A stretch of DNA of 41,607 bases, from the NCBI GenBank assembly GCA_030536145.1, contig JAUNQN010000024.1:1-41607 (forward strand), written 5' to 3'. The notes under the pieces are model-generated. The model did no database searches, was not told the DNA's origin, and worked only from the letters and a program-made list of their open reading frames with translations. The DNA is from Akkermansia sp. (lineage in GTDB: Bacteria; Verrucomicrobiota; Verrucomicrobiia; Verrucomicrobiales; Akkermansiaceae). The translations under genes were made by a program, and so were the position numbers. Below, piece by piece: positions 1 to 8,413 of the stretch (position 1 is its first letter; each line of letters opens with the position of its first letter).

Positions 1-155
1 GCGGTTTAGAGGATTTCGGGGTGGATGGCATGCTTGTTTTTGGTAAAATGGCGGCAGTCTGGAAAAAAATCCGGTGCCATATTTGTCAACATAGGGTAAC
101 GCTATCACCACCGCCTCCTGCGCCATGGGCATGACACGGCAGGCGCATTTCCGGA
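1..155. other. Left-edge region without a confident gene
   Basis: No convincing complete gene is visible. On the minus strand a reading frame beginning with ATG at 126 (or 132) stays open for 42 codons to the window edge. It has no clear ribosome site and no recognisable family, so it could be the start of a gene lying to the left or chance. The part from 156 onward holds the promoter of the next gene. Confidence 0.3.
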
Positions 156-183
156 TTGCATCTGCGGGGCGGGGGTGTACACT
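156..183 (+). promoter_or_regulatory. Sigma70-type promoter of the DUF1232 gene, leaderless geometry
   Basis: The -35 TTGCAT (156-161) and -10 TACACT (178-183) are separated by 16 bp. The ATG at 190 begins six bases after the -10, so the predicted transcription start coincides with the start codon. Confidence 0.55.
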
Positions 184-189
184 GGGTGC

Positions 190-549
190 ATGAGCAAACT
201 ACCCGACCGCAAAGGAATCCTGCTGGTATTGCCGGAGCTGGTGGCGCGCCTGTTCAGCGGGCGGCCGGCGGCGGAGCGCGCACAGGTTACCCAGGCGCAC
301 ATGCGCGGCTCCCTGTTCACGCCCCGCAATGTGATTATAGCCGTCCTGGGCCTGCTGTACGTCATCTGGCCCCTGGACCTGCTGCCGGATATCATGCCGG
401 TCATCGGCTGGCTGGATGACATAGGGGTGCTGGCCCTGCTGGTGGCCATGGTGGTGCAGGCATGCCGGAAGGAGCCGGAGGAAGGGGCGCCCCCCCGGCC
501 TGAAAGGGACGAGCCGATTGACGTGACCCACGGGAGGCCGAAGGACTAG
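190..549 (+). CDS. DUF1232 (YkvA-like) small membrane protein
   Basis: A 119-residue protein. The central segment carries the DUF1232 signature: a hydrophobic stretch, then YVIWPLDLLPDIMPVIGW and LDDIGVLA. The family has no firmly assigned biochemical role; members are small membrane-associated proteins. Two hydrophobic segments (about residues 45-90) suggest membrane anchoring, and the C-terminus is charged and proline-rich. I chose the ATG at 190 over an in-frame GTG at 175 because a good promoter ends six bases before it. The gene is convergent with queG, and the two stop codons overlap within the palindrome CTAG at 546-549, leaving no room for a terminator. Confidence 0.85.
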   Translation: MSKLPDRKGILLVLPELVARLFSGRPAAERAQVTQAHMRGSLFTPRNVIIAVLGLLYVIWPLDLLPDIMPVIGWLDDIGVLALLVAMVVQACRKEPEEGAPPRPERDEPIDVTHGRPKD

Positions 550-1460
550 GCACGCCCCTGCCCTGCCGCCAGGTTCCGGATGTTGGCCGCCAGGTGGTCC
601 GCCCCTATGCGGCGGATGGGGGAGCCGGAGAAGAAGGAGTTGAACGCATCTGCATCCATGGCGGCCAGGTCCGGGGCTGCGGCGGTGCGGAACGGTGCCG
701 GCATGAGCAGGTGCGGGTCGATACGGCGGGGGTGCGGGGCGCGGTTCCAGGGGCAGGCCTCCTGGCAGGCATCGCAGCCGTAGATGCGCTCCCCTGCGGC
801 GGCGGCAATATCCGGGGGCATGGGTTCCTTGGCCTCAATGGTCCAGTAGGAAAGGCATTTGCGGGCATCACAGCAGCCGGCGCGGAGCGCGCGCGTGGGG
901 CAAGCCTGCTCACAGCGGCGGCATTTGCCGCAGTGGTTCCGCATGGGTGTGCCGCAGGGCAGCGGCAGGGTGGTGAGGATGGAGGCCAGGAAGCAGTACG
1001 AGCCCAGCCCCGGGCGGATGAGCAGCCCGTGCCGCCCCAGCCAGCCCAGCCCGGCCTGCCAGGCAAAGAAACGCTCGCTCACCGGGCCGGAATCCGTGAA
1101 ACAGCGCTGCGTGCCGCCGTAGAACTGCAGGGTCTCGTCCAGGTCCGCCAGCTTGCCGGCCAGCAGCTTGTGGTAGTCCTCCCCCTGGGCATAGCGTGCC
1201 ACGGCGCCCTGCTGCGCGCGGGTGGAGGCGCGGGGGTATTCATACGTGAGGATGATGATACGGCTGACGCCGGGGAGCACCAGCTGCGGGTCCAGGCGTG
1301 CGGGCAGGTGGCGCAGCATCCACTCCATTCCGGCGTGCTGCCCTTCCTGCAGCCAGCGCTGCAGGCGGTCCCCCTGGTCTGCATCCGCAGGGGCCACGCC
1401 CGCGGCGGAAAAGCCGAGCGCGGCGGCGGCGTACCGCAGGGCCTGGAGCGCGGCTTCCAT
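546..1460 (-). CDS. queG: Epoxyqueuosine reductase QueG
   Basis: A 304-residue cobalamin- and iron-sulfur-dependent reductase that converts epoxyqueuosine to queuosine in tRNA, the last step of queuosine synthesis. The family signature around residues 122-148 (TDSGPVSER, then GLGWLGRHGLLI) includes the presumed catalytic Asp123. Two ferredoxin-like cysteine motifs follow: CGKCRRCEQACPT (177-189) and CDACQEACPWN (229-239), typical of two [4Fe-4S] clusters. The usual Lys of the GW(I/L)GKN motif is Arg here. The protein is on the short side, lacking the C-terminal HEAT-like extension of longer homologues. Its ATG overlaps the upstream Sel1 gene stop as TGATG, indicating translational coupling. 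Confidence 0.93.
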   Translation of the reverse strand: MEAALQALRYAAAALGFSAAGVAPADADQGDRLQRWLQEGQHAGMEWMLRHLPARLDPQLVLPGVSRIIILTYEYPRASTRAQQGAVARYAQGEDYHKLLAGKLADLDETLQFYGGTQRCFTDSGPVSERFFAWQAGLGWLGRHGLLIRPGLGSYCFLASILTTLPLPCGTPMRNHCGKCRRCEQACPTRALRAGCCDARKCLSYWTIEAKEPMPPDIAAAAGERIYGCDACQEACPWNRAPHPRRIDPHLLMPAPFRTAAAPDLAAMDADAFNSFFSGSPIRRIGADHLAANIRNLAAGQGRA

Positions 1461-2482
1461 CAGCGGGGGGTGCGGGGGGCGTGTTCCGTGGGGATGAGCA
1501 GGAGCCGGCGCAGGGCGCTGCGGTGGTGCTCCTGCACGGGGAGGGCATCTATCACGCAGAGCAGCGCGTTGTTGATACGCTCTGCGGGGGGCGTGCCCGC
1601 GCGGGGGGCGTGGTCGTCGTACTTGAACACCAGGCGCTGCATGTTGGTGGAGGCCTCCTTGTTCCCCAGGGCGGCGGCGCGGCGGTAGAGCGCGGCGGCG
1701 GCGCGCACGTCACGCCTGGTGCCTATGCCGCGCTCCAGCATCACGCCCAGGTTGTTCATGCAGCCCGCATCCCCGTACAGCGCCCCGGTGTGGAACAGGC
1801 GGACGGCGGCGGCGGGGTCCGCCTTGGCGCGCGTGCCTGCCTGCGGGTGCAGGCCGCAGGCGCACATGGTGCCCAGGTACAGGTACACCTTGGGGGTGCG
1901 TGGGGCGCGCCGGGCGGTACGGAAGAGGATTTCCCAGGCCTTCCGGGTATCGGCTGCGGTACCGGTTCCGGCCATGTAGTAGCGCCCCAGCTCTGCGGCG
2001 GCGGTGTCGTACCCGGCGTCGGCGGCCTTCTTCATCCAGCGGAAAGCCTGCTGCAGGGAGCGGGCCTTGGCCTCTGCATCATCCTTTCCCCAGCCGTACC
2101 CCTTCTCATGGTAGCAGGCCAGGCTGTACATGGCATGCAGGCGTATCTCCTCCGCCACGGGGTCTTGCTGCGGCCGGAGGGATGCCATGGAAAGCGCCAG
2201 GTCATACGCTTTCTGCGGCTCGGCGGGCAGGCCCTTCTTGCGCCCCTCGTACACCTTCAGCAGCAGCTCTGCCGCGCGGGGGTACACCGGGGCCGCCGTC
2301 TCCAGCAGGGCGGGCACTTCCGCCACGTTGCTGTTGCGGTCGTCCTCCAGCAGCAGCATGGCCTGGTTGTACATCAGGCGGGCGTCCTGCAGGGAGCATG
2401 GGGGCGGGGGCTCTGCCCCGGCGGCATGCAGGGCGGCGGCCAGGCAAAGCAAAACGGCGGCTGAGGCGGCGGTACGGCGCAT
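1460..2482 (-). CDS. Secreted Sel1-repeat (TPR-like) protein
   Basis: A 340-residue protein beginning with a clear Sec signal peptide (hydrophobic core VLLCLAAALHAAG). The rest is made of alpha-helical Sel1/TPR-like units, seen in AAELGRYYMAGTGTAAD (mid-protein) and MNNLGVMLERGIGTRRDV (later), with the A-x-x-x-L-G pattern. Sel1 proteins usually act as protein-protein interaction scaffolds in the periplasm or envelope; the partner here is unknown. The start was set at 2482, not at the longer in-frame ATG at 2641, because the signal peptide begins there and a strong promoter ends six bases upstream. It is co-transcribed with queG through a TGATG overlap, although no functional link is obvious. 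Confidence 0.85.
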   Translation of the reverse strand: MRRTAASAAVLLCLAAALHAAGAEPPPPCSLQDARLMYNQAMLLLEDDRNSNVAEVPALLETAAPVYPRAAELLLKVYEGRKKGLPAEPQKAYDLALSMASLRPQQDPVAEEIRLHAMYSLACYHEKGYGWGKDDAEAKARSLQQAFRWMKKAADAGYDTAAAELGRYYMAGTGTAADTRKAWEILFRTARRAPRTPKVYLYLGTMCACGLHPQAGTRAKADPAAAVRLFHTGALYGDAGCMNNLGVMLERGIGTRRDVRAAAALYRRAAALGNKEASTNMQRLVFKYDDHAPRAGTPPAERINNALLCVIDALPVQEHHRSALRRLLLIPTEHAPRTPR

Positions 2483-2488
2483 GCCACA

Positions 2489-2517
2489 GTTATACCACAC
2501 GCGGGGCGCCATGGCAA
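2489..2517 (-). promoter_or_regulatory. Promoter of the Sel1-queG operon, leaderless geometry
   Basis: On the minus strand the -35 TTGCCA (2517-2512), a 17-bp spacer ending in GTGTGG, and the -10 TATAAC (2494-2489) are followed after six bases by the ATG at 2482. The predicted start of transcription is the start codon. Confidence 0.7.
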
Positions 2518-2538
2518 GGGGGCAGTCGCAACCCGCGC

Positions 2539-2567
2539 TTGACTCCGCGCGGCGGGGAGTGTATACA
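2539..2567 (+). promoter_or_regulatory. Promoter of the lpxR-like gene
   Basis: The -35 TTGACT (2539-2544), a 17-bp spacer and the -10 TATACA (2562-2567) end nine bases before the ATG at 2577. The purine-rich AGGAGGGG that looks like a ribosome site overlaps the -10 and would largely lie outside the transcript. This promoter is back to back with the promoter of the Sel1 gene. Confidence 0.65.
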
Positions 2568-2576
2568 GGAGGGGTT

Positions 2577-3551
2577 ATGAGCATGATACCCTGGGTAGTG
2601 ATGGCCGGCGCCTCTGCGCTGACGCATGTGACCAATCCCATAGCCCACCCCGGCGAGCCCGGCTATACCGACGCTCCCACGGAGCATTTCCGCGTGCTGT
2701 TCGAGAACGACAGCGCCTTCAACAGCGACCGCAACTACACGCACGGTTCACGCCTGAATTATGTGCATGACTTCAAGGGCACGCCCCACGCCTTCGGCCT
2801 GAGCCTTACACAGAACATCTACACCCCGGAAAAGCACACCCGACACAGCGTGAAGAACCAGCACCCGTATGCCGGCTACCTGGCCCTGGGCGGCGCATAC
2901 CTGTACCGCGGGGAGCAGGTGGGCTGCTCCACGGAGTTCCAGCTGGGCACCACGGGCAAGCCCTCCCTGGCAAAGGACGCCCAGTACATGATCCACAGCG
3001 CCGGCAACATGGAGCAGTGGGACGGCTGGGGCGACCAGATCCGCGCGGAGCTGACCATACAGCTCAGCTCACGGCAGGATTACCGTCTGCCCTGGCTGGA
3101 GACGCAGACGGCGGGCGGCTGGCAGACGGACGGCCTGTTCTTCACCCGTGAGAACGCGGGCACCTTCTCCATGCTGGCGGGGGCGGGATTCAGCTTCCGC
3201 GTGGGCCGCAACCTGCCGGACAACATGCGCGTGAACGGCAACCAGGCCGCCAACTTCGGCGCCGGGCTGATACGCAGCGGGCGCTACAACCCGGCGGAAA
3301 GCTCCTGGTTCCTGGTGCTGCAGGGTGAGCTGGACTACGTGGCGCGGGACCTGACGATAGACGGCGGCGTGTTCCACAAGTTCCAGGGCACGTGCAGCCG
3401 CACGCCCTGGCAGTTCGAGGGCCAGGCCGGGCTCGGCGTGAGCAAGGACGGAATCGACTACTTTGCCGGCGCGCTGTTCCGCACCCGCGGCTACCGCACA
3501 CAGGACAAGAACACGCTGATGGGCACCTTCTCCATCACCTGGAACTGGTAA
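2577..3551 (+). CDS. Lipid A deacylase LpxR family protein (DUF2219)
   Basis: A 324-residue predicted outer-membrane beta-barrel. The LpxR family removes the 3'-acyloxyacyl group of lipid A. The N-terminal FENDSAFNSDRNYTHGS segment holds the conserved Asn44-Asp45. A later block, with His140 and Glu146 followed by GWGDQI, reproduces the His/Glu spacing of the Salmonella active site (His122/Glu128). The C-terminus ends in aromatic GTFSITWNW, as expected for an outer-membrane protein insertion signal. The N-terminus is a weak signal peptide. The start at 2577 is preferred because of the promoter and the loss of similarity upstream. A membrane gene begins nine bases downstream, so it may lead an operon with the cytochrome c maturation genes. 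Confidence 0.82.
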   Translation: MSMIPWVVMAGASALTHVTNPIAHPGEPGYTDAPTEHFRVLFENDSAFNSDRNYTHGSRLNYVHDFKGTPHAFGLSLTQNIYTPEKHTRHSVKNQHPYAGYLALGGAYLYRGEQVGCSTEFQLGTTGKPSLAKDAQYMIHSAGNMEQWDGWGDQIRAELTIQLSSRQDYRLPWLETQTAGGWQTDGLFFTRENAGTFSMLAGAGFSFRVGRNLPDNMRVNGNQAANFGAGLIRSGRYNPAESSWFLVLQGELDYVARDLTIDGGVFHKFQGTCSRTPWQFEGQAGLGVSKDGIDYFAGALFRTRGYRTQDKNTLMGTFSITWNW

Positions 3552-3560
3552 GTAACAGAT

Positions 3561-4424
3561 ATGAAAAAAGCCATAGGAATAGGAATGGCCGCCGTAACCG
3601 CTGCCGTACTGGCAGCCCTGGCGGCGGGGGTGGCACCGGAGATTTCACGCGGGGCGCAGGCCGCTGCGGCAGCCTGCTGCTGCCTGGCCATGCTGGCCTG
3701 CACCGCCGTGGCCGTGCGGGGGAACGTGCTGCGCTTTGTGCTGGGCATGCTCTTCCTGTACATGGCGGGCGTGGGCGTGGCCGCCATCTGCCTGTACGGC
3801 TGGCAGGGCATCCTGTACTGCATGCAGGGCGGGGTGATGATAGCCGGGGCCGTGGGGCAGTTCTGCATAGCGCTGGTGGGCGCCATCTTCCTGTGCGTGT
3901 TCGGGTTCCTGACCACGCGGGTGATGACCCGCAGCCTGTGGCCCGCCGGAATCTGCCTGGGGCTGGCCCTGCTGGCGGCCGGCGTGGCGGTGAATGCACG
4001 GTACACCGTGGCCGGCAGCGCCGCCGTGCCTGCTCAGGCCGGCACGGAGCCGCAGCCCGCAGAGTTCCTGATGGAGGACGGCGCCGCGCAGCCGGAGTTC
4101 AAGATTGCCGCCCTGCCCGCCGGAAACGGGCTGGATTGCAGGGTGACCGCCCCGCACCGCGGCCGTATGGAGAGCTACAACCGCCACCTGGACGCCGGGG
4201 AGACCCTGGTGGTGCAGGGCTGGCAGCTCCGGGCCGTGGAACCGCAGCAGGGTGCCGCCGTGCAGGAGCTGCGCCTGGTGCGCGCCCCGGGCCGCATCCT
4301 GGCCCACACGGGCGCCCTGGGTGCCCTGCTCTGCGGCCTGCTGGCCCTGGTGTGGAGGAGGAAGGAGAAAACCGCCGCGGCCGTGCAGCAGGATGCCGCC
4401 GCAGATGACACCACCGCCGGATAA
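3561..4424 (+). CDS. ResB-like integral membrane protein, first of two
   Basis: A 287-residue protein with several hydrophobic helices in the first 150 residues, a soluble region (about 155-250) and a last transmembrane helix. The C-terminus (GWQLRAVEP, then LRLVRAPGRILAHTGALGA and a final helix followed by WRRK) resembles the end of ResB/Ccs1 proteins, where a dPG motif precedes the last helix. Overall similarity is weak, so this is an inference supported by position: it lies six bases before another ResB-like gene and ccsA. A role in haem delivery or cytochrome c maturation at the periplasmic side is likely. There is no visible Shine-Dalgarno sequence before the ATG. Confidence 0.6.
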   Translation: MKKAIGIGMAAVTAAVLAALAAGVAPEISRGAQAAAAACCCLAMLACTAVAVRGNVLRFVLGMLFLYMAGVGVAAICLYGWQGILYCMQGGVMIAGAVGQFCIALVGAIFLCVFGFLTTRVMTRSLWPAGICLGLALLAAGVAVNARYTVAGSAAVPAQAGTEPQPAEFLMEDGAAQPEFKIAALPAGNGLDCRVTAPHRGRMESYNRHLDAGETLVVQGWQLRAVEPQQGAAVQELRLVRAPGRILAHTGALGALLCGLLALVWRRKEKTAAAVQQDAAADDTTAG

Positions 4425-4430
4425 GCGCAG

Positions 4431-5438
4431 ATGAGTGCCGCACTGAAGACGACACTGATGCTGCTGGGAGCCGGCGTGGTGCTGCTGCTGGCGGGGGCCA
4501 TGCCCGTGGGCGGCGTGCCGGAGGTGTACCACGGCGGGCTGATGCGCGCCCTGGGGCTCCTGGTGGCGCTGGCCTGCCTGTGGGGAACCTGCCGCCTGGC
4601 ACGGGGGAAGGCGCTGCGCTTTTGCGCCGCCCTGCCCTGCGCGCTGCTCACCGCCGCCGCCCTGGTGGCTGCAGGGGAGGCGGACGACTCCCAAACCTGG
4701 CTGGCCGCGGCATGCCTGGCGGCGGCCTGCGCTGCGGGCTATGCCGCGCTGCGGCTCATGACGCCGCGGCTGTGGCTGGCGGCCCTGCACGTGTGCATAG
4801 CCGCCCTGCTGGGCGGCGTGTATGCAGACTACTACGGCAAGGTCTCCGGCGCCGTTACACTGCCCGCAGACGGGCGCACCACGGCCCAGGCCATGACCCC
4901 GCAGGACGGCGGGGAGCCGGTGCCGCTGGGCTTCACCCTGCGCGTGGATTCCTTTGACGTGAGCTATTACGACACTACCGCCTACACGGTATATGAGATG
5001 GGCAGCGGCGGATTCCGCAGCCTGGGCAAGCCGGAGCTGCACGGGGACCGCCTGGTGCTGGGGCAGGAAAGCTGGCCGCTGGCGGAGCTGAAATCCGCCC
5101 CCGGCATGCCGCGCCCCTACCTGCTGCTGCCCGGGGAACCGCCCCGCATCATCATGCAGGATACCCCCACCGTGCGGGACTACGCCGCCGCCTGCACGCT
5201 GCAGCAGCCGGGCGCAGCCCCCCTGCACCGCACGCTGCGGGTGAACAAGCCGCTCTCCTGCGGGGGCTGGCAGGTATCCCTCATGAACCACTCCGCAGGG
5301 CGCGGGGATACGCGGCTGCTGCTGATGGCCAGCCGCGCCCCGGGCCGCCTGCCCGTGCTGGTCTCCCTGGTAGGCATCATCATCTGCACCGCATGCTGGT
5401 GCTGGGCCCGCAAGCCGGAACAGGAGGTGCGCGCATGA
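4431..5438 (+). CDS. ResB/Ccs1-like cytochrome c biogenesis protein
   Basis: A 335-residue membrane protein with about four N-terminal hydrophobic helices (to about residue 135), a periplasmic domain and a C-terminal helix near 305-325. ResB features are visible: PLGFTLRVDSFDVSYYD at the start of the soluble domain, VNKPLSCGGWQVS later, and APGR just before the last helix. ResB/Ccs1 forms the System II cytochrome c synthase with CcsA, which transports haem and attaches it to apocytochromes. The stop overlaps the ccsA start as ATGA, showing translational coupling. Confidence 0.75.
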   Translation: MSAALKTTLMLLGAGVVLLLAGAMPVGGVPEVYHGGLMRALGLLVALACLWGTCRLARGKALRFCAALPCALLTAAALVAAGEADDSQTWLAAACLAAACAAGYAALRLMTPRLWLAALHVCIAALLGGVYADYYGKVSGAVTLPADGRTTAQAMTPQDGGEPVPLGFTLRVDSFDVSYYDTTAYTVYEMGSGGFRSLGKPELHGDRLVLGQESWPLAELKSAPGMPRPYLLLPGEPPRIIMQDTPTVRDYAAACTLQQPGAAPLHRTLRVNKPLSCGGWQVSLMNHSAGRGDTRLLLMASRAPGRLPVLVSLVGIIICTACWCWARKPEQEVRA

Positions 5439-6193
5439 TCACCGCCGTGTACACCCTCACCATCCTGGCGCTGGCCGGCTGCGTGCTGGCCACCGGCTGC
5501 GCCGTCGCAGGGCGCATGCGCGCCTGCGCCATCCTGTTTGCCGCCGCCTGGTGCGCAGCGCTGGGCCTGTTTGCGGCGGACTGGGCGCTGGCCCAGGCAC
5601 CGCCCTTCGGCAACATGCGGCACGTGCTGGCCTTCTTCCCGCTGGTCATGGCTCCCGCCGCGCTGTACCTGCGGCGTTTCCGCGGCCTGCCGCTGGACGG
5701 CTGGCTGGCCGGGGCCTCCGCCATAGCGCTCACGGGCGCGCTGTGCATGCCGCTGCAGGCGGCCTGGCGGCAGATGCCCGCCCTGCAATCCCCCTGGTTT
5801 GCGCCGCATGTCACGGCGTACGTCATCTCCTACGGCCTGATGACCGTGGCGGCCCTGCTGGCGCTGGCATCCTGCGCCGGGCACACGGATGGGCGCATGC
5901 GCGCGGCGGATGCCGTGGCGCGGCTGGCCTTCCCCTTCATGACCTTCGGTCTGTGGAGCGGCGCCATCTGGGCGGATGCCGCCTGGGGCCGCTACTGGGC
6001 CTGGGATATCAAGGAAGCCTGGGCGCTCATCACCTGGGCCGTGTACCTGGTGTACTTCCACCTGTACAACCGCCCCGCATACGCCGGGTGGCGCCGCCCG
6101 CTGCTCATAGCGGGCTTTGCGGCGGTGGTCGTCACCTTCCTGGTGGTGAACCTGCTGCCCAACCTGAACTCCCTGCACAGCTACGCCGGCTAA
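5435..6193 (+). CDS. ccsA: Cytochrome c biogenesis protein CcsA
   Basis: A 252-residue polytopic membrane protein of the haem-handling family. The tryptophan-rich haem-binding motif is present at about 178-201 (GAIWADAAWGRYWAWD followed by IKEAWALIT). The flanking histidines expected to ligate haem are His125 (in PHVTAYVISYG) and His248 (in LNSLHSYAG). Together with ResB it exports haem and ligates it to CXXCH apocytochromes outside the cytoplasmic membrane. The ATG at 5435 was chosen over the longer frame because it overlaps the upstream stop and has an AGGAGG ribosome site six bases away. It ends 22 bp before the convergent ppk stop. Confidence 0.9.
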   Translation: MITAVYTLTILALAGCVLATGCAVAGRMRACAILFAAAWCAALGLFAADWALAQAPPFGNMRHVLAFFPLVMAPAALYLRRFRGLPLDGWLAGASAIALTGALCMPLQAAWRQMPALQSPWFAPHVTAYVISYGLMTVAALLALASCAGHTDGRMRAADAVARLAFPFMTFGLWSGAIWADAAWGRYWAWDIKEAWALITWAVYLVYFHLYNRPAYAGWRRPLLIAGFAAVVVTFLVVNLLPNLNSLHSYAG

Positions 6194-6215
6194 GGGCGCG
6201 CGGCAGGGGGGTGTC

Positions 6216-8294
6216 TCAGCGGGGCTTCCTGGGCAGGTGGGGTTCCAGGGTCTGGCGGCTGGCGCGCTCCTGGCGGCGGGCACGCTGGCGCGCCTGGCGC
6301 TGCAGGTGCGCCTGCATGGCAAAGGGGCGGTGCCTGTTCTCCACGGGGCGGGATGCCCCGTCTGCCTGCATCTGGTAGGCCTGGGTGTTGTCCTTCAGGC
6401 AGGATTCCAGGATTCCCAGCACGCGCTCCGCCAGGGCGGGGTTCTCTATGGGCACCATCAGCTCCACGCGGCGGTCCAGGTTGCGGCTCATCCAGTCTGC
6501 ACTGGCTATGTTCACCAGCGGCGCGCCGCCGTTGTGGAAACAGAATATGCGCGCGTGCTCCAGGTAGCGGTCCACAATGCTGACAATGCGGGTGCAGGCG
6601 CGGCCTTTCTCCGTGCCGGGGAACCAGCAGCAGATGCCGCGCACGTTCAGCCGTATCTTCACCCCGGCCTGCGATGCCCGCTCCAGCGCCTCCATCATCT
6701 CCACATCGTTCAGGGAATTCATCTTGGCGCGTATGGAGGCCTTGCCCCCCTGCCGCGCGCGCTGCGTCTCCGCCTCCACCAGCTCCAGCAGGCGCGCCTT
6801 CATCATGGCCGGGGAGGGGAAAATGCGCCGGAAGGGCATAAGGCGGGTCAGCCCCGTTACGGAGTTGAAAAGCTGGGCGGCATCCGCGCCCAGCTGGTCG
6901 TCGCAGGTGAGCAGGGAGAGGTCGCTGTAGATACGGGCGGTGTCCTCGTTGTAGTTCCCGGTGCCGAAATGGCAGTAGCGGCGCAGGCCGGCATTCTCTC
7001 GCCGCACCACCATGGCCACCTTGGCATGGGTCTTGAACCCCTTCACGCCGTACACCACCTGCACGCCGGAGCGCTGCAGGCGCTCCCCCTGGGCCAGGTT
7101 CAGCCGCTCGTCGAACCGCGCCTTCAGCTCCACCAGCACCGTGACCTGCTTGCCGGCATCCGCCGCCCGACACAGCGCGGAGATAAAGCGGGAATTGCGC
7201 GCGGTGCGGTAGAGCACCTGCTTGATGGCGATGACATCCGGATCCGCGGCCGCTTCCTCGATGAGGCGCACCACGGGCTCATAGCTCTCATACGGGTTGT
7301 GGATAAGGATATCCCCCTGGGAGATGTTCTCGAACATGGAGAGGGAGGGATCCACGCTGGCGGGCCAGCTCGGCGTCCAGGATTCCACCTTGTGCTGGTC
7401 GTTCCCCGGCTCAAACGCCATGCGGCCGAAATCCACCAGGCGCAGCAGCCCGGGCACGCGGTAGGTGGCCAGGGCATCCGCACCCACCAGCGCCTGCAGG
7501 CGCGCCACCAGGGCCTCGTCCGTGCCCAGCGGCAGCTCCAGGCGCACGCAGTCGGAAAACTTGCGGGCCACCAGCACCTCCTCCATCTCGCGGGCAAAGT
7601 CGCCCCCCTCCTCCTCCGCCACGGCTATATCCCCGTTGCGCGTCACGCGGAACGGCGTGCAGCTCACCAGCTCCTCCCCCGGCAGCAGGGTGCCTATGAA
7701 GCGGGCGCACAGCTCCTCCAGCATCACATACCCCTGCCCCAGCGCGGCGGTGTGCACACGGCGGGGCAGCACCTCCGGCAGGGTCACGGCCACCATGCGC
7801 GTGCCTGCCGCGCCGGGCTCCCGCAGCTCCAGCGCCAGCACCAGGCTCAGGTTGGGCAGCACGGGCGGCACCTCCACCTCCAGCGCCAGCGGGGTGAGCA
7901 GCGGTGCCACCCCGGCCGCGTAGTACTTCTCCAGGTCCCCCAGCTGTATCTCATCCAGCTCATCCATGCGCAGCGGCTGCAGGCCCGCCGCCTGCATAAG
8001 CGGCATCAGCTCCTGCGTCAGCAGCTCATACTGCTCCACCACCATGGCATTGGCACGCACGCGGATGCGCGCCAGCTCATCCGTGGGGGTTAGCCCCGTC
8101 AGCTCCGGGCGGTTCTTGCCCGCACGCTGCAGCAGCATCAGTCCGCCCACCCGCACCTGGAAAAACTCATCCAGGTTGCTGGCGGTGATGGAAAGGAACT
8201 TGATACGCTCCAGCAGCGGCAAATCCTGCCGGTGCGCCTGGTTCAGCACGCGCTGGTTAAACTCTAGCCATGATATTTCCCGGTTGATAAACAT
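6216..8294 (-). CDS. ppk1: Polyphosphate kinase PPK1
   Basis: A 692-residue cytoplasmic or membrane-associated enzyme that reversibly polymerises the gamma-phosphate of ATP into polyphosphate. All four PPK1 regions are recognisable: an N-terminal domain starting INREISWLEFNQRVL, a head domain, and two phospholipase D-like catalytic halves. The autophosphorylated histidine is His423 in VKGFKTHAKVAMVV, and the second conserved histidine is His580 in YLEHARIFCFHNGG. HFGTGNYNEDTARIYSD is also diagnostic. The start at 8294 matches the usual family N-terminus; a longer in-frame start would lie within or upstream of the promoter. It is convergent with ccsA and divergent from the DUF177 gene. Confidence 0.97.
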   Translation of the reverse strand: MFINREISWLEFNQRVLNQAHRQDLPLLERIKFLSITASNLDEFFQVRVGGLMLLQRAGKNRPELTGLTPTDELARIRVRANAMVVEQYELLTQELMPLMQAAGLQPLRMDELDEIQLGDLEKYYAAGVAPLLTPLALEVEVPPVLPNLSLVLALELREPGAAGTRMVAVTLPEVLPRRVHTAALGQGYVMLEELCARFIGTLLPGEELVSCTPFRVTRNGDIAVAEEEGGDFAREMEEVLVARKFSDCVRLELPLGTDEALVARLQALVGADALATYRVPGLLRLVDFGRMAFEPGNDQHKVESWTPSWPASVDPSLSMFENISQGDILIHNPYESYEPVVRLIEEAAADPDVIAIKQVLYRTARNSRFISALCRAADAGKQVTVLVELKARFDERLNLAQGERLQRSGVQVVYGVKGFKTHAKVAMVVRRENAGLRRYCHFGTGNYNEDTARIYSDLSLLTCDDQLGADAAQLFNSVTGLTRLMPFRRIFPSPAMMKARLLELVEAETQRARQGGKASIRAKMNSLNDVEMMEALERASQAGVKIRLNVRGICCWFPGTEKGRACTRIVSIVDRYLEHARIFCFHNGGAPLVNIASADWMSRNLDRRVELMVPIENPALAERVLGILESCLKDNTQAYQMQADGASRPVENRHRPFAMQAHLQRQARQRARRQERASRQTLEPHLPRKPR

Positions 8295-8319
8295 AGGTAC
8301 GCAGCCTTCCTGAACCGCC

Positions 8320-8348
8320 ATGCTACCACAAATGCCGCCCCGGCGCAA
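8320..8348 (-). promoter_or_regulatory. Promoter of ppk1
   Basis: On the minus strand the -35 TTGCGC (8348-8343), a 17-bp spacer ending in GTGG and the -10 TAGCAT (8325-8320) give a leader of about 19 nt that contains AGGAAGG upstream of the ATG. Confidence 0.55.
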
Positions 8349-8377
8349 CCTGTTTTCCCTGCGGGCGGTGTTTTTGC

Positions 8378-8406
8378 TTGCCAGCTCCCCCCGCGGCGGA
8401 TATGCT
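8378..8406 (+). promoter_or_regulatory. Promoter of the DUF177-rpmF operon, leaderless geometry
   Basis: The -35 TTGCCA (8378-8383), a 17-bp spacer and the -10 TATGCT (8401-8406) end seven bases before the ATG at 8414. Confidence 0.6.
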
Positions 8407-8413
8407 AGGGGTC

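Noticed and set aside
1..126. Start of a leftward gene at the window edge
   Set aside because: The minus-strand frame is open for 42 codons but lacks a ribosome site, family similarity or a complete promoter; it cannot be supported from the window alone.
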